DNA of 64,000 nucleotides from Streptomyces sp. NBC_00224 (GTDB lineage Bacteria > Actinomycetota > Actinomycetes > Streptomycetales > Streptomycetaceae), in assembly GCF_041435195.1 (NCBI RefSeq), contig NZ_CP108106.1, positions 5,619,501-5,683,500 on the forward strand. Reading direction: 5' to 3'. This document shows positions 16,863-25,668 of this stretch, piece after piece. Position numbers and translations under genes: made by a program. Each line of letters opens with the position of its first letter. Within the stretch, counting starts at the first letter, position 1. The notes under the pieces are model-generated. The model saw nothing but the letters and a program-made list of their open reading frames with translations. It was not told the DNA's origin and searched no databases.

Positions 16863-18461
16863 ATGGCGCGCGAGTCGGACGGTGCCCGGCGCACCGAGAG
16901 CGGTCTGCCCCTCGACCCGGTGTACGGGCCGGACGCCCTCGACGGGTGGGACCCGGCCCGGCAGCTGGGTGAGCCGGGCGGGTATCCGTTCACCAGGGGT
17001 GTCTACCCGACGATGTACACGACACGCCCCTGGACGATGCGCCAGTACGCCGGGTTCGGCACGGCGGTCGAATCCAACGCCCGGTACAAGCAGCTCATCG
17101 CCAACGGCACCACGGGCCTGTCCGTCGCCTTCGACCTGCCCACCCAGATGGGCCACGACAGCGACGCGCCGCTCGCGCACGGCGAGGTCGGCAAGGTCGG
17201 GGTGGCCGTCGACTCGGTCGAGGACATGCGGGTCCTGTTCGACGGGATCCCGCTGGGCGAGGTCTCGACGTCGATGACGATCAACGCGCCCGCGGCGCTG
17301 CTGCTCCTGATGTACCAGCTGGTCGCCGAGGAGCAGGGCGTCCCCGCGCGCGAGCTGACGGGCACGGTCCAGAACGACGTGCTCAAGGAGTACATCGCCC
17401 GGGGCACCTACATCTTCCCGCCCAAGCCGTCGCTGCGGCTGATCGCGGACATCTTCCGGTACTGCCGGGCCGAGATGCCGAAGTGGAACACGATCTCGAT
17501 CTCCGGCTACCACATGGCCGAGGCGGGCGCCTCGCCCGCGCAGGAGATCGCGTTCACGCTGGCCGACGGCATCGAGTACGTCCGGACGGCGGTCGCGGCC
17601 GGGATGGACGTGGACGACTTCGCCCCGCGCCTGTCGTTCTTCTTCGTCTCGCGCACGACGCTCCTGGAGGAGGTCGCCAAGTTCCGTGCGGCGCGCCGGA
17701 TCTGGGCGCGGGTGATGCGGGAGGAGTTCGGCGCGAAGGACCCCAAGTCGTGGATGCTGCGCTTCCACACCCAGACGGCCGGGGTGCAGCTGACCGCCCA
17801 GCAGCCCGAGGTGAACCTGGTCCGGGTCGCCGTGCAGGGCCTGGCGGCGGTGTTCGGCGGTACGCAGTCGCTCCACACCAACTCCTTCGACGAGGCGATC
17901 GCGCTGCCCACGGACAAGAGCGCGCGCCTGGCCCTGCGTACGCAGCAGGTCCTCGCGTACGAGACGGATGTGACCGCGACCGTCGACCCGTTCGCGGGCT
18001 CGTACGTCGTCGAGTCCATGACCGACGACGTGGAGGCGGCGGCGCTCGCGCTGATGCGGCGGGTCGAGGACCTCGGCGGCGCCGTGAGCGCGATCGAGCA
18101 CGGGTTCCAGAAGGGCGAGATCGAGCGCTCGGCGTACCGGATCGCGCAGGAGACCGACAGCGGCGAGCGGGTGGTGGTCGGGCTCAACCGGTTCCGGCTC
18201 GACGCGGAGGAGCCGTATTCGCCGTTGCGGGTGGATCCGGCGATCGAGGCCCGGCAGGGGGCTCGGCTGACCCGGCTGCGCGCCGACCGCGACACCCTCG
18301 CGGTCACCGAGGCCCTGGCCGCTCTCCAGGAGGCGGCCCGGGGCGAGGACAACGTCCTGTACCCCATGAAGACCGCCCTGCGCGCCCGCGCCACGGTCGG
18401 CGAGATCTGCGACGCGCTGCGGGAGGTGTGGGGGGCGTACGAGCCGAGCGAGGCGTTCTGA
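16863..18461 (+). CDS. Methylmalonyl-CoA mutase-type large subunit without B12 domain
   Basis: This 532-residue protein is the TIM-barrel part of a coenzyme-B12 acyl-CoA mutase. Residues that decide the substrate follow the methylmalonyl type: Tyr62 in MRQYAGF and Arg180 in [10 protein letters not shown], where isobutyryl-CoA mutase has Phe and Gln. The conserved His is at 217 (SGYHMAEAG), and GGTQSLHTN is intact. The protein ends after the barrel; the cobalamin-binding DxHxxG domain is missing and no small subunit is adjacent. It must therefore use a B12-binding partner encoded elsewhere or be a variant enzyme. The ATG at 16863 is preceded by GAGGCGG. Confidence 0.88.
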   Translation: MARESDGARRTESGLPLDPVYGPDALDGWDPARQLGEPGGYPFTRGVYPTMYTTRPWTMRQYAGFGTAVESNARYKQLIANGTTGLSVAFDLPTQMGHDSDAPLAHGEVGKVGVAVDSVEDMRVLFDGIPLGEVSTSMTINAPAALLLLMYQLVAEEQGVPARELTGTVQNDVLKEYIARGTYIFPPKPSLRLIADIFRYCRAEMPKWNTISISGYHMAEAGASPAQEIAFTLADGIEYVRTAVAAGMDVDDFAPRLSFFFVSRTTLLEEVAKFRAARRIWARVMREEFGAKDPKSWMLRFHTQTAGVQLTAQQPEVNLVRVAVQGLAAVFGGTQSLHTNSFDEAIALPTDKSARLALRTQQVLAYETDVTATVDPFAGSYVVESMTDDVEAAALALMRRVEDLGGAVSAIEHGFQKGEIERSAYRIAQETDSGERVVVGLNRFRLDAEEPYSPLRVDPAIEARQGARLTRLRADRDTLAVTEALAALQEAARGEDNVLYPMKTALRARATVGEICDALREVWGAYEPSEAF

Positions 18462-18470
18462 GACGGCGGC

Positions 18471-19937
18471 TCAGAGCGCGCCCGTGCGTTCCAGATACTC
18501 GGTCAGGCCCTCCGGTGTCTCGCCCGCCCAGCCGACGTAGCCGTCGGGGCGGACGAGGAACAGGCCCGTGCCGTACGTCTCGTACGGGCTCATCTCGTAC
18601 ACGTGGACCTGCGGCGTATCGAGCGCCGGGGGTGCGGCGTCGAAGGCCAGCAGGGTGAAGTGGGCGCCCTGGAACAGGTCGAAGAGGCGGCCCTCGGGCA
18701 GGGTGCCGTCGGGGGCGCGGTCGCCCGCCTCCAGGGCGCCGGCCCGGCCTTCGGCGAGCGGGCCGCCGCGGTAGCCGATGCCGAGGCCCTTGACCTCGTC
18801 GCCGCGGCTGTTGGCCTGGCCGAGGAGCGCCTCGCGGTGCAGCCGGGTGCTCACCCCCAGGACGCCCGCGGCGACCGGCTGCCGCTCGGCCTCGTAGGTG
18901 TCGAGCAGGGCGTCGAGGGCGCCGTGCTTCAGCACCTGGCCCAGCTTCCAGCCGAGGTTGTAGGCGTCCTGGACGCTGGTGTTGAGGCCCTGCGCACCGG
19001 CGGGGGAGTGGATGTGGGCGGCGTCGCCCGCGAGGAAGACGCGCCCGGAGCGGTACCGGTCGGCCAGCGCCGCGCGCGGCTGGAAGTCGGAGGCCCAGAC
19101 GACCTCGGCTATCTGCTCGGAGGAGACCGCGGTGCGGGCGGCGAGCAGCTTGCGTACGCCCTCGTCCGTGGCGTCCGGGACGGTGGCCGGGTCGGTGTAC
19201 TGGGCGACCAGCTGGAACAGCTGCTCGGTGCCCGGCAGCGGGCAGAGCACCGCGCCGCCGTCCGGGTGGGTGGTCCAGGCATGCCAGTTCCGGTCGTCGG
19301 GGAAGGCGTTCTCGGTGAGGATCACGTCCGCGACCAGGAGCGGCTTGGGGTCGACGGTCTCGCCGGCCATGGTGATGTCCAGGAGGCGGCGGACCGTGGA
19401 GCGGCCCCCGTCGGTGCCGACCAGATAGCGGGCGCGGATGTCCGGGGCGCCGGCGAAGTGCGCGGTGACGGAGTCGGCGTCCTGCTCGATGCCGGTCAGC
19501 TCGGTGTCGAGGACGAGGCGGCCGCCGAGCCGGACGAGCCGGTCGTGGAGCAGCGCCTGGAGGTGCGCCTGGCCGATCAGCACCGCGTCCGCGTAGGGCG
19601 ACTGCCCGGTCGGCTCGGAGCGCTCGATCATGTCCCACTCACGGCCGCGCGTGGTGCCGTCGGGGCCCTCCCAGGCGAGCATTCTGGGGTATGTGCGCGA
19701 GGCCCGGCGGACCGCGTCGGCGAGCCCGAGGTCGTGCAGCACCTCCTGGGTGCGGGGCTGGAGGCCCTTGCCGCGCGAGCCGGGGAAGAGGGCCGGGCCC
19801 TTCTCCACGAGCACGGCGTCGATGCCGCGCCGGGCGAGCTCGATGGCGAGGACGAGGCCGGCGGGCCCGGCGCCGACGACGAGGACGTCGGTGGTGGCCG
19901 GGGCGGGGAGCGAATCCTTAACGCTGTTAAGTGCCAT
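18471..19937 (-). CDS. FAD-dependent aromatic monooxygenase (PHBH/RdmE class)
   Basis: The protein has 488 residues. The FAD fold opens with VLVVGAGPAGLVLAIELARRG. GTDGGRSTVRRLL (the GD-type motif) and AGDAAHIHSPAGAQGLNTSVQDAYNLGWKL are the other two flavin signatures of the class A hydroxylases. A thioredoxin-like C-terminal part (about residues 390-488, PEGRLFDLFQGAHFTLLAF) is present, as in MhpA/RdmE types. Such enzymes hydroxylate phenolic or polyketide rings; here, under a TetR, it may detoxify or tailor an aromatic compound. One operator lies inside codons 3-7. The ATG at 19949 is an alternative start. Confidence 0.88.
   Translation of the reverse strand: MALNSVKDSLPAPATTDVLVVGAGPAGLVLAIELARRGIDAVLVEKGPALFPGSRGKGLQPRTQEVLHDLGLADAVRRASRTYPRMLAWEGPDGTTRGREWDMIERSEPTGQSPYADAVLIGQAHLQALLHDRLVRLGGRLVLDTELTGIEQDADSVTAHFAGAPDIRARYLVGTDGGRSTVRRLLDITMAGETVDPKPLLVADVILTENAFPDDRNWHAWTTHPDGGAVLCPLPGTEQLFQLVAQYTDPATVPDATDEGVRKLLAARTAVSSEQIAEVVWASDFQPRAALADRYRSGRVFLAGDAAHIHSPAGAQGLNTSVQDAYNLGWKLGQVLKHGALDALLDTYEAERQPVAAGVLGVSTRLHREALLGQANSRGDEVKGLGIGYRGGPLAEGRAGALEAGDRAPDGTLPEGRLFDLFQGAHFTLLAFDAAPPALDTPQVHVYEMSPYETYGTGLFLVRPDGYVGWAGETPEGLTEYLERTGAL
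19917..19931. promoter_or_regulatory. TetR operator 1 (inside monooxygenase 5' end)
   Basis: CTTAACGCTGTTAAG: perfect CTTAAC/GTTAAG arms around a 3-bp centre. It lies within the first codons of the monooxygenase gene. Confidence 0.75.
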
Positions 19938-19952
19938 GCCCGGAAGCATGTG

Positions 19953-19967
19953 CTTAACGGTGTTAAA
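19953..19967. promoter_or_regulatory. TetR operator 2 (over the divergent promoter)
   Basis: CTTAACGGTGTTAAA matches operator 1 with one arm base changed; the centres are 36 bp apart. It overlaps the likely -10 of the TetR gene (TAAATT, 19964-19969), so it can explain autorepression and control of the monooxygenase. Confidence 0.75.
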
Positions 19968-19975
19968 TTGTCAAG

Positions 19976-20623
19976 GTGGCTACGACGAGAATCGACCGGG
20001 CGCAGGTCGCCGACACCGCGCTGCGGCTTCTGAACGAGGTGGGCCTGGACGGGCTCTCCCTCCGGGCGATCGCCAAGGAGCTGAGGGTCCAGGCGCCCGC
20101 GCTGTACTGGCACTTCAAGAACAAGCAGGCGCTGCTCGACGAGATGGCGACGGTGATGTACCGCCGCCTGGCACAGGCCGAGGGCGGCGTCCCGGGCATG
20201 GCCCCGGGCGCCCCCTGGCAGGAGCAACTGGCGGGCTTCAGTCGGGCGCTGCGCACGATGCTGCTGAGCTACCGGGACGGCGCGAAGGTGTACGAGGGCG
20301 CCCGCTTCACCGGCACCGACCATGCGCGCTCGCTGGAGGCGCTCCTGGAGGCGATGGGGGCGGCGGGGATCGCCCCGGCGGACGCGGCGCTGACCGGGAC
20401 GACCGCGTACTCGTACACGATGGGCTTCGTGGCGGAGGAGCAGGGCATGGGCCCCGAGCCCTTCGACGTCGAGGCCCGCGCGGTCCGCCTCGGCGACTTC
20501 CCGCTGGCCGCGGCGGCGGGCCCGGACCTCTTCGGGGACTACGACGACCGCTTCGAGGCGGGCCTGCGGCTGGTGATCGCGGGGGCGGAGGCGGTGTACG
20601 GAGGCGGGCCGGGACGGGCTTGA
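19976..20623 (+). CDS. TetR-family repressor (TetR/TetR_C type)
   Basis: The protein has 215 residues with the HTH ATALRLL to LSLRAIAKELRVQAPALYWHFKNKQALLDEMA, very like the classic tetracycline repressor class. The C-terminal domain is a TetR_C-like ligand pocket. It is divergent from the FAD monooxygenase, with two shared palindromes in between, so it almost certainly represses that gene. The GTG at 19976 has no ribosome site, but TAAATT ends six bases before it, so the mRNA is probably leaderless. It converges with the next gene 12 bp away. Confidence 0.88.
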   Translation: MATTRIDRAQVADTALRLLNEVGLDGLSLRAIAKELRVQAPALYWHFKNKQALLDEMATVMYRRLAQAEGGVPGMAPGAPWQEQLAGFSRALRTMLLSYRDGAKVYEGARFTGTDHARSLEALLEAMGAAGIAPADAALTGTTAYSYTMGFVAEEQGMGPEPFDVEARAVRLGDFPLAAAAGPDLFGDYDDRFEAGLRLVIAGAEAVYGGGPGRA

Positions 20624-20635
20624 GCGCCGCGTGCC

Positions 20636-21955
20636 CTACGCGGCCCGCGCCCGCCGAGCCGCCGCCCGCGCCCGCCGCGCCAGCTTCCGTACCGTCGCGT
20701 TGCGCGGGATGAAGGCGAGCTGGCCCGGGATCGCGCCCGGGAGGGCCAGGGTCGTCAGGCGGCGGCGCTTGAAGTAGCGCCAGGTGTGCGGGGTCAGCCG
20801 GCGGGAGAGGTAGCGCTCGGCCGTGGGGCGCAGATCGGGGCGGATCTCGGACTGCATCGCGTAGCCGACCGCCGCCACCAGCTCCGCCAGGTCGTGCGGC
20901 GGCTCGGGCGCCTCGCCCTCCAGCGGCGGCAGCAGCGCGTCCACCAGCGTCACCGGCACCCGGTTGCTGTTCTGGTACGGGGTGAGGCGGTCCAGGAGCA
21001 GATCCGTGCCGGTGCGGGCGACCGGGATGCCGTAGAACGCCGACGCGGTCAGGAGCGCGGTGGAGAAGCAGCCGACGACCAGGGCCGGACGGATGCGCTC
21101 GTAGAGCACCTCGGCCAGCAACGGGCTCTCCAGGACCGTCAGTTCGACGTCCAGCTCCTGAGCCTGGGTGCGCAGGGACTCGGACCAGGCGGGCGGGGCC
21201 GAGGGGTGCGGCTTGAAGACGATGTGGCGGTGGCCGCGCGCGGCCGCGCCCCGCACCATGGCGAGGTGCAGCTTCTCCTCCTCCGCCTCGGTGAGGATCG
21301 AGAGCGCGGCCAGGTACTGGCCGAGCAGCAGGGCCGCGCCCCCGGGCACATCGAGCCCGTCGCCCTGGGCGGCCAGTTCGCCCACCACCTTGGTGAAGGC
21401 CGCCGTCGGGATCACCTCCGCGCCCACCCCGAACTCGCCGAGCAGCAGCGGCTCCAGGCCCGGCACCAGGTCCAGGTGCAGAACGCGCCGCACCCGCGAA
21501 CCCACCAGCGGGTCCAGCTTGTTGCGGGTGGGGCCGTAGCTCATCAGCCCGTCCGCGTACACGTGCAGCGGCGCGTCCGGGAAGAGCTGGGCGACCGCGC
21601 CCGCCGGGTTGACCTGGATGGACTCGACGGCCAGCTCGATCCGGTCGTCCCCGAGGTCCCAGGCGCGCCGCAGCTGCCGCTCCCACAGCGGGACGTCGTC
21701 GGCGCGCGGCGCCCAGCCGCCCGGGTGCATCGGCGCGATGGTCTCGTTCCACGACAGCACCCCGTCGAAGCGCCCCCGCAGTGACTCGAAGCCGGGCATC
21801 GTGTCCAGCGACGGCGAAGTCTCCGGGATCGGGGCGTTGTTGCTGACCAGGAGCAGTCGGCGGTCGGCCGGGCCGAAGCAGTCGCTGTCGAGTGCGGCGG
21901 CCAGCGTCGCCACTCCGTACAGCGTGGTCGCCAGGAAGATCTGAGTCGTACGCAT
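20636..21955 (-). CDS. Polysialyltransferase-like glycosyltransferase
   Basis: This 439-residue protein is of the alpha-2,8-polysialyltransferase-like family (GT-B fold). It starts TTQIFLATTLYGVATLAAALDS. Two features of bacterial sialyltransferases are seen: the HP motif in HIVFKPHPSAPP and a Ser/Thr-rich motif VVGCFSTALLTASAFYG that contacts CMP. It would transfer a nonulosonic acid from its CMP form to a surface polymer. The basic, Arg/Ala-rich C-terminus may touch the membrane. Its ATG overlaps the stop of the GT2 gene (TGATG). Acceptor and linkage cannot be read from the sequence. Confidence 0.8.
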   Translation of the reverse strand: MRTTQIFLATTLYGVATLAAALDSDCFGPADRRLLLVSNNAPIPETSPSLDTMPGFESLRGRFDGVLSWNETIAPMHPGGWAPRADDVPLWERQLRRAWDLGDDRIELAVESIQVNPAGAVAQLFPDAPLHVYADGLMSYGPTRNKLDPLVGSRVRRVLHLDLVPGLEPLLLGEFGVGAEVIPTAAFTKVVGELAAQGDGLDVPGGAALLLGQYLAALSILTEAEEEKLHLAMVRGAAARGHRHIVFKPHPSAPPAWSESLRTQAQELDVELTVLESPLLAEVLYERIRPALVVGCFSTALLTASAFYGIPVARTGTDLLLDRLTPYQNSNRVPVTLVDALLPPLEGEAPEPPHDLAELVAAVGYAMQSEIRPDLRPTAERYLSRRLTPHTWRYFKRRRLTTLALPGAIPGQLAFIPRNATVRKLARRARAAARRARAA

Positions 21956-22941
21956 CAGGCCGCGGCCCCCGCCGAGGTGAGGGAGTTCGTGCGTCCGCGC
22001 AGCCGCCGCAGCCGGGAGGCGCGGCCCGAGTCCATGGAGTCGAGCGCCTCCTTGAGAATGTCCTGCGGCATCCTTTTCAGCGCTCCCGCACTCATTGTCC
22101 GCAGTTTCCGTGCCACGGCCGGTTCGAACCTTTCACTGTTTCCCAGGTGGTGGGAAATGATGGCGCAGTACGTCCGTACCGCCTTCGGCAGCAGTTCCGC
22201 CGAATTTGGATCTTGAGCTGTTTCCTCGATTACCTGGTCGAATGCCCGGATGAAATCGAGCTGGCGTACGTCACCGATCTGCGTCAGCGAAGTGGCCACT
22301 CCGCGCCGGTAGTAGACACCGAGCAGACCCACCACCGCGAAGGATTCCGCCTCCCGGTGCAGCCGCCAGATCCACGGCCGGTCCTCGGCCGTGCGCAGCC
22401 CGTCCGTGAAGTGCAGCAGACCCCGCTCGACCAGGCGCCGGTGGTAGATCCCGGCCCAGGCGAACGCGTAGTCCACCGAGGTCGAGCGGGTGGTCGGCAG
22501 GATCGCCGCGCGCGGGTCGAGCACCTCGCCGCGCCGCCCGTGCGGCACCCGCTGCACCGAGCGCTGGGTGCCGGTGCACTGCACGTGGTCGGTGCGCAGG
22601 AAGTCGCAGCCCAACTCCTCGATGGCGGCGACCAGTCGGGAGTAGTGGCCGGGCGCGAGCCAGTCGTCCCCGTCGAGGAAGGTGACGTACTCGCCGCGCG
22701 CCGCGTCGATGCCGGTGTTGCGCGCGGTGGCGAGACCGCCGTTCTTCTCGTGTCTGAGGACCACCGCCCCCGGCAGCTCGCGCTCGGCGCGGGCGAGGAG
22801 CGCGGCCGTACCGTCCGAGGAGCAGTCGTCGACCAGCAGGAACTCGAAGTCCTCACGCGCGTTGTCGCGCAGACTTCTCAGGGTGTCGGGGGCATAGGTC
22901 CGCACGTTGTAGAACGGCACGACCACAGAGAGCTTGACCAC
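21955..22941 (-). CDS. Family 2 glycosyltransferase
   Basis: This 328-residue GT-A enzyme opens with LSVVVPFYNVRTYAPDTLRSL. It has FLLVDDCSSDGT, ARNTGIDAARGEYVTFLDGDDW (the DxD metal site) and AEDRPWIWRL, which holds the ED base motif. The C-terminal 90 residues are helical. It probably extends the same nonulosonate polymer or attaches its primer. It is cotranscribed with the polysialyltransferase-like gene. The start is GTG 22941. Positions 22080-22300 are less GC-rich than the surroundings. Confidence 0.88.
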   Translation of the reverse strand: MVKLSVVVPFYNVRTYAPDTLRSLRDNAREDFEFLLVDDCSSDGTAALLARAERELPGAVVLRHEKNGGLATARNTGIDAARGEYVTFLDGDDWLAPGHYSRLVAAIEELGCDFLRTDHVQCTGTQRSVQRVPHGRRGEVLDPRAAILPTTRSTSVDYAFAWAGIYHRRLVERGLLHFTDGLRTAEDRPWIWRLHREAESFAVVGLLGVYYRRGVATSLTQIGDVRQLDFIRAFDQVIEETAQDPNSAELLPKAVRTYCAIISHHLGNSERFEPAVARKLRTMSAGALKRMPQDILKEALDSMDSGRASRLRRLRGRTNSLTSAGAAA

Positions 22942-23128
22942 CCGGGTGACGCTAAGTGGCGCCGCGTCATTCGCCCTGTCCGGGCGAGGGATGTTGGGTG
23001 AACACTGGGCGACCGGATTATTAACCAGTTCGCTTTCCGGGCTCTTTCTTCATTCGTAGACGCGCTGTTAACCATCTGTTGCGGTCCAGTTGGGCCGCCA
23101 AACGGAATGGATTCCTAGCTTCTTCGAC
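22942..23128. promoter_or_regulatory. Divergent promoter region of the nonulosonate glycan locus
   Basis: This 187-bp, relatively AT-rich spacer separates the two halves of the glycan locus. TTAACCA is repeated at 23021 and 23068. A -10-like TAGCTT (23116-23121) ends seven bases before the GTG of the rightward operon. No gene is seen in it. Confidence 0.5.
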
Positions 23129-24457
23129 GTGCCATCACGTACGAACCCCACCGACACCCCGCCACGGATCGCCGTTCTCGCCGATTCCGACACCCGGTGG
23201 AAATGGGGTGCCCTCACCGCCCGCCGGATCGCCGAGCGCACTCCCGAGCTCAGCGGCTTCCTGCTGCGCGGCCGGGCCACCCCCACTCCGCGCCAGCTCG
23301 CCGAGGTCGGCGTCGACGCCGACGCCCTGCACGAGGTGACGATGGCCGCGTTCCTGCACGCCGTCGAGCGCGAGCCGTACGACGTGGTGGTCCTCGCGCT
23401 GGTCGGCGGCGCCGCCCAGGCGGCCCTGCACGGCCTCGCCCGGCTGTGGCCGGCCGGCGCCCGCAGGCCCGTCCTGGTCACCGGCTACGTCGGCGTCGTC
23501 TACGAGAAGCTCGCCGACGGCCTGCTGCTGCGCCACGGCGCCGACGTGGTCCTCGCCAACTCCCGGTACGACGCCGAGCGGTTCCGCGCGGTGTACGAGG
23601 GCGTGGGCGCCGACGCCTCGGCGGTGACCGAGGCCGCCCTGCCGTTCCTCGGCGGCGAGCCGTACCGGCCCGAGCCGGGCCGCGACACCGTCGTCTTCGC
23701 CGCCCAGCCGTCCGTGCCCGAGAGCCGCGCCGACCGGCTGTACCTGCTGCGGCGCCTGATCGCCCACGCACACCGCCACCCCGGCCGCGAGGTGCTGCTC
23801 AAACTGCGCTCCAAGCCCGGCGAGCACACCACGCACATCGAGGAGCAGCCCTACCAGAAGCTCGCCCGGTCCCTTCAGCCGCCGCCCAACTTCCGTCTGG
23901 TGTACGGGAACATGGGCGAGGTCCTGGACCGCACCGACCTGCTGGTCACGGTCTCCTCGACGGCCGCCCTCGAATCCCTGCACCGCTCGGTGCCCACCGC
24001 CGTCCTGACCGACCTGGGCGTCCGCGAGGGCCTCGGCAACCACCACTTCATCGGGTCGGGCTGCCTCGCCTCCTGGGACCAGCTGGACGCCGGCCACCGC
24101 CCGGACCCCGACGCCGACTGGCTCGCCGCCCAGGGCGTCGCCCCCGGCGACGCGTACGCCACCGCCTTCGACGCGGCCCGCGCCCGCATCGCGGACCTCC
24201 TCGCCCGCCCCGGCCTGCCGCCCGTACGGCCCTACTACACGCCCGCCACCGCGCCCGGCTATCTGCCCGGCATCCTCGCCCGCCACCACCTCGCCCCCGA
24301 CGGCACCCCGCTGCCGGGTGCCGCGCCCGAGGCGGAGGCGGAGGCCACCGGCGTACGCCGCCTGGTGCGCGACGCCGTACGCGACGCGGCCCGCGGGGCC
24401 TACCGCCACGGCGTGCAGCGCGTGGCCCCGGTCATCCGCCGGATGGGAGAACTCTGA
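23129..24457 (+). CDS. Putative glycosyltransferase (DUF6716-like) of nonulosonate locus
   Basis: The protein has 442 residues from GTG 23129, chosen because TAGCTT ends seven bases upstream and RIAVLADSDTRWKWGAL begins the fold soon after. GT-B-like character is visible: VLVTGYVGVVYEKLADGLLLRHGADVV in the first domain, then REVLLKLRSKPGEH, FRLVYGNMGEVLDRTDLLVTVSSTAALES (a Ser-rich donor-site loop) and EGLGNHHFIGSG. It resembles proteins annotated as DUF6716 putative glycosyltransferases beside sialic acid genes in Streptomyces. It is first in a four-gene operon, overlapping the next gene by one base. A TTG at 23090 is an alternative start. Confidence 0.75.
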   Translation: MPSRTNPTDTPPRIAVLADSDTRWKWGALTARRIAERTPELSGFLLRGRATPTPRQLAEVGVDADALHEVTMAAFLHAVEREPYDVVVLALVGGAAQAALHGLARLWPAGARRPVLVTGYVGVVYEKLADGLLLRHGADVVLANSRYDAERFRAVYEGVGADASAVTEAALPFLGGEPYRPEPGRDTVVFAAQPSVPESRADRLYLLRRLIAHAHRHPGREVLLKLRSKPGEHTTHIEEQPYQKLARSLQPPPNFRLVYGNMGEVLDRTDLLVTVSSTAALESLHRSVPTAVLTDLGVREGLGNHHFIGSGCLASWDQLDAGHRPDPDADWLAAQGVAPGDAYATAFDAARARIADLLARPGLPPVRPYYTPATAPGYLPGILARHHLAPDGTPLPGAAPEAEAEATGVRRLVRDAVRDAARGAYRHGVQRVAPVIRRMGEL

Positions 24458-25656
24458 TGAACGCCCTGCCCAAGAAGGTCCTGGCCGTCATCCCGGCCCG
24501 GGGCGGCTCCAAGGGGGTCCCCGGCAAGAACCTCGCCGCGGTCGGCGGCGTCCCGCTGGTCGTCCGGGCCGTACGGGCCTGCCTCGCCGCGCGGCACGTC
24601 ACCGATGTCGCCGTCTCCACGGACGACCCGGCGATCGCCTCCGCCGCCGCCGCGGCCGGCGCGCACGTCGTCGTGCGCCCCGCCGCCATCGCGGGGGACA
24701 CCGCGACCAGCGAGGCCGCCGTGCTGCACGCACTCGAAGGGCACGCGGACGCCGACGTCGTCCTGCTCGTGCAGTGCACCAGCCCGTTCCTGACCCACCA
24801 GGACGTGGACGGGGTCGCCGCGGCCGTCGTCGTGGACGGCGCCGACACGGCCGTCACCGTCGCCCCCTTCCACGGCTTCGTCTGGCGCGAGTCCGTACCG
24901 GAGGGCGGCGAGGGCCTGGGCCACGACAAGGCCTTCCGCCCGCGCCGCCAGGACCGCCCCCAGGACTTCCTGGAGACCGGCGCCGCCTACGCCATGGACG
25001 CCGAGGGCTTCCGCACCCACCGGCACCGCTTCTTCGGGCACACCGCGCTCGTACGCACCGACCCGGCCCGGGTCCTTGAGATCGACGACCCGCACGACCT
25101 GGCCCGCGCCCGGGCGCTGGCGCCGCTGCTCGACCCGGCCCGCACCCCGGACCACGCCGACGTCGACGCGGTCGTCCTCGACTTCGACGGCACCCAGACC
25201 GACGACCGGGTGCTCATCGACTCCGAGGGCCGCGAACTCGTCGCCGTGCACCGGGGCGACGGGCTCGGCATCGCGGCCCTGCGCCGCGCCGGCCTGAAGC
25301 TGCTCATCCTCTCCACCGAGCAGAACCCGGTGGTCGCCGCCCGCGCCCGCAAGCTCAAGATCCCCGTACTGCACGGCGTCGACCGCAAGGACCTCGCCCT
25401 CAAGCAGTGGTGCGAGGACGCGGGGGTCGACCCGGCGCGGGTGCTCTACGCGGGCAACGACGTCAACGACCTGCCCTGCTTCTCCCTCGTCGGCTGGCCG
25501 GTCGCGGTCGCCGACGCCCATGACTCCGTGCGCGCCGCCGCGCGCGCGGTCACCGCCACCCCCGGCGGTGAGGGCGCGATCCGCGAGATCGCCGCCTGGC
25601 TCCTCGGACCCGAGCTCCACCACACCCCCTCGCTCCACAACTCCCCTGCCCAGTAA
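24457..25656 (+). CDS. neuA: Nonulosonic acid cytidylyltransferase fused to HAD phosphatase
   Basis: This 399-residue protein has two domains. The N-terminal part (about 1-225) is a CMP-sialate/CMP-Kdo synthetase-type enzyme with VIPARGGSKGVPGKNLA, DVAVSTDDPAIA and LLVQCTSPFLT. The C-terminal part (about 230-390) is a KdsC-like HAD phosphatase: motif I DFDGTQTDD, LLILSTEQN, and AGNDVNDLPCF with the metal-binding Asp residues. Fusion of a CMP transferase with a phosphatase suggests that the acid reaches it as a 9-phosphate, as in Kdn synthesis. It overlaps the preceding gene (TGATG), with neuB 12 bp downstream. Confidence 0.9.
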   Translation: MNALPKKVLAVIPARGGSKGVPGKNLAAVGGVPLVVRAVRACLAARHVTDVAVSTDDPAIASAAAAAGAHVVVRPAAIAGDTATSEAAVLHALEGHADADVVLLVQCTSPFLTHQDVDGVAAAVVVDGADTAVTVAPFHGFVWRESVPEGGEGLGHDKAFRPRRQDRPQDFLETGAAYAMDAEGFRTHRHRFFGHTALVRTDPARVLEIDDPHDLARARALAPLLDPARTPDHADVDAVVLDFDGTQTDDRVLIDSEGRELVAVHRGDGLGIAALRRAGLKLLILSTEQNPVVAARARKLKIPVLHGVDRKDLALKQWCEDAGVDPARVLYAGNDVNDLPCFSLVGWPVAVADAHDSVRAAARAVTATPGGEGAIREIAAWLLGPELHHTPSLHNSPAQ

Positions 25657-25668
25657 GGACACCCCCTC

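Noticed and set aside
15870-18101. 743-codon frame on the minus strand covering the L,D-transpeptidase and the mutase gene
   Set aside because: Beyond 16769 it is antisense to the mutase and Val/Arg/Leu-biased. The transpeptidase has its own ATG, ribosome site and signal peptide.
22080-22300. Horizontal transfer of the GT2 gene because of lower GC
   Set aside because: The dip is short and the rest of the gene and its operon partners have normal composition; the evidence is too thin.
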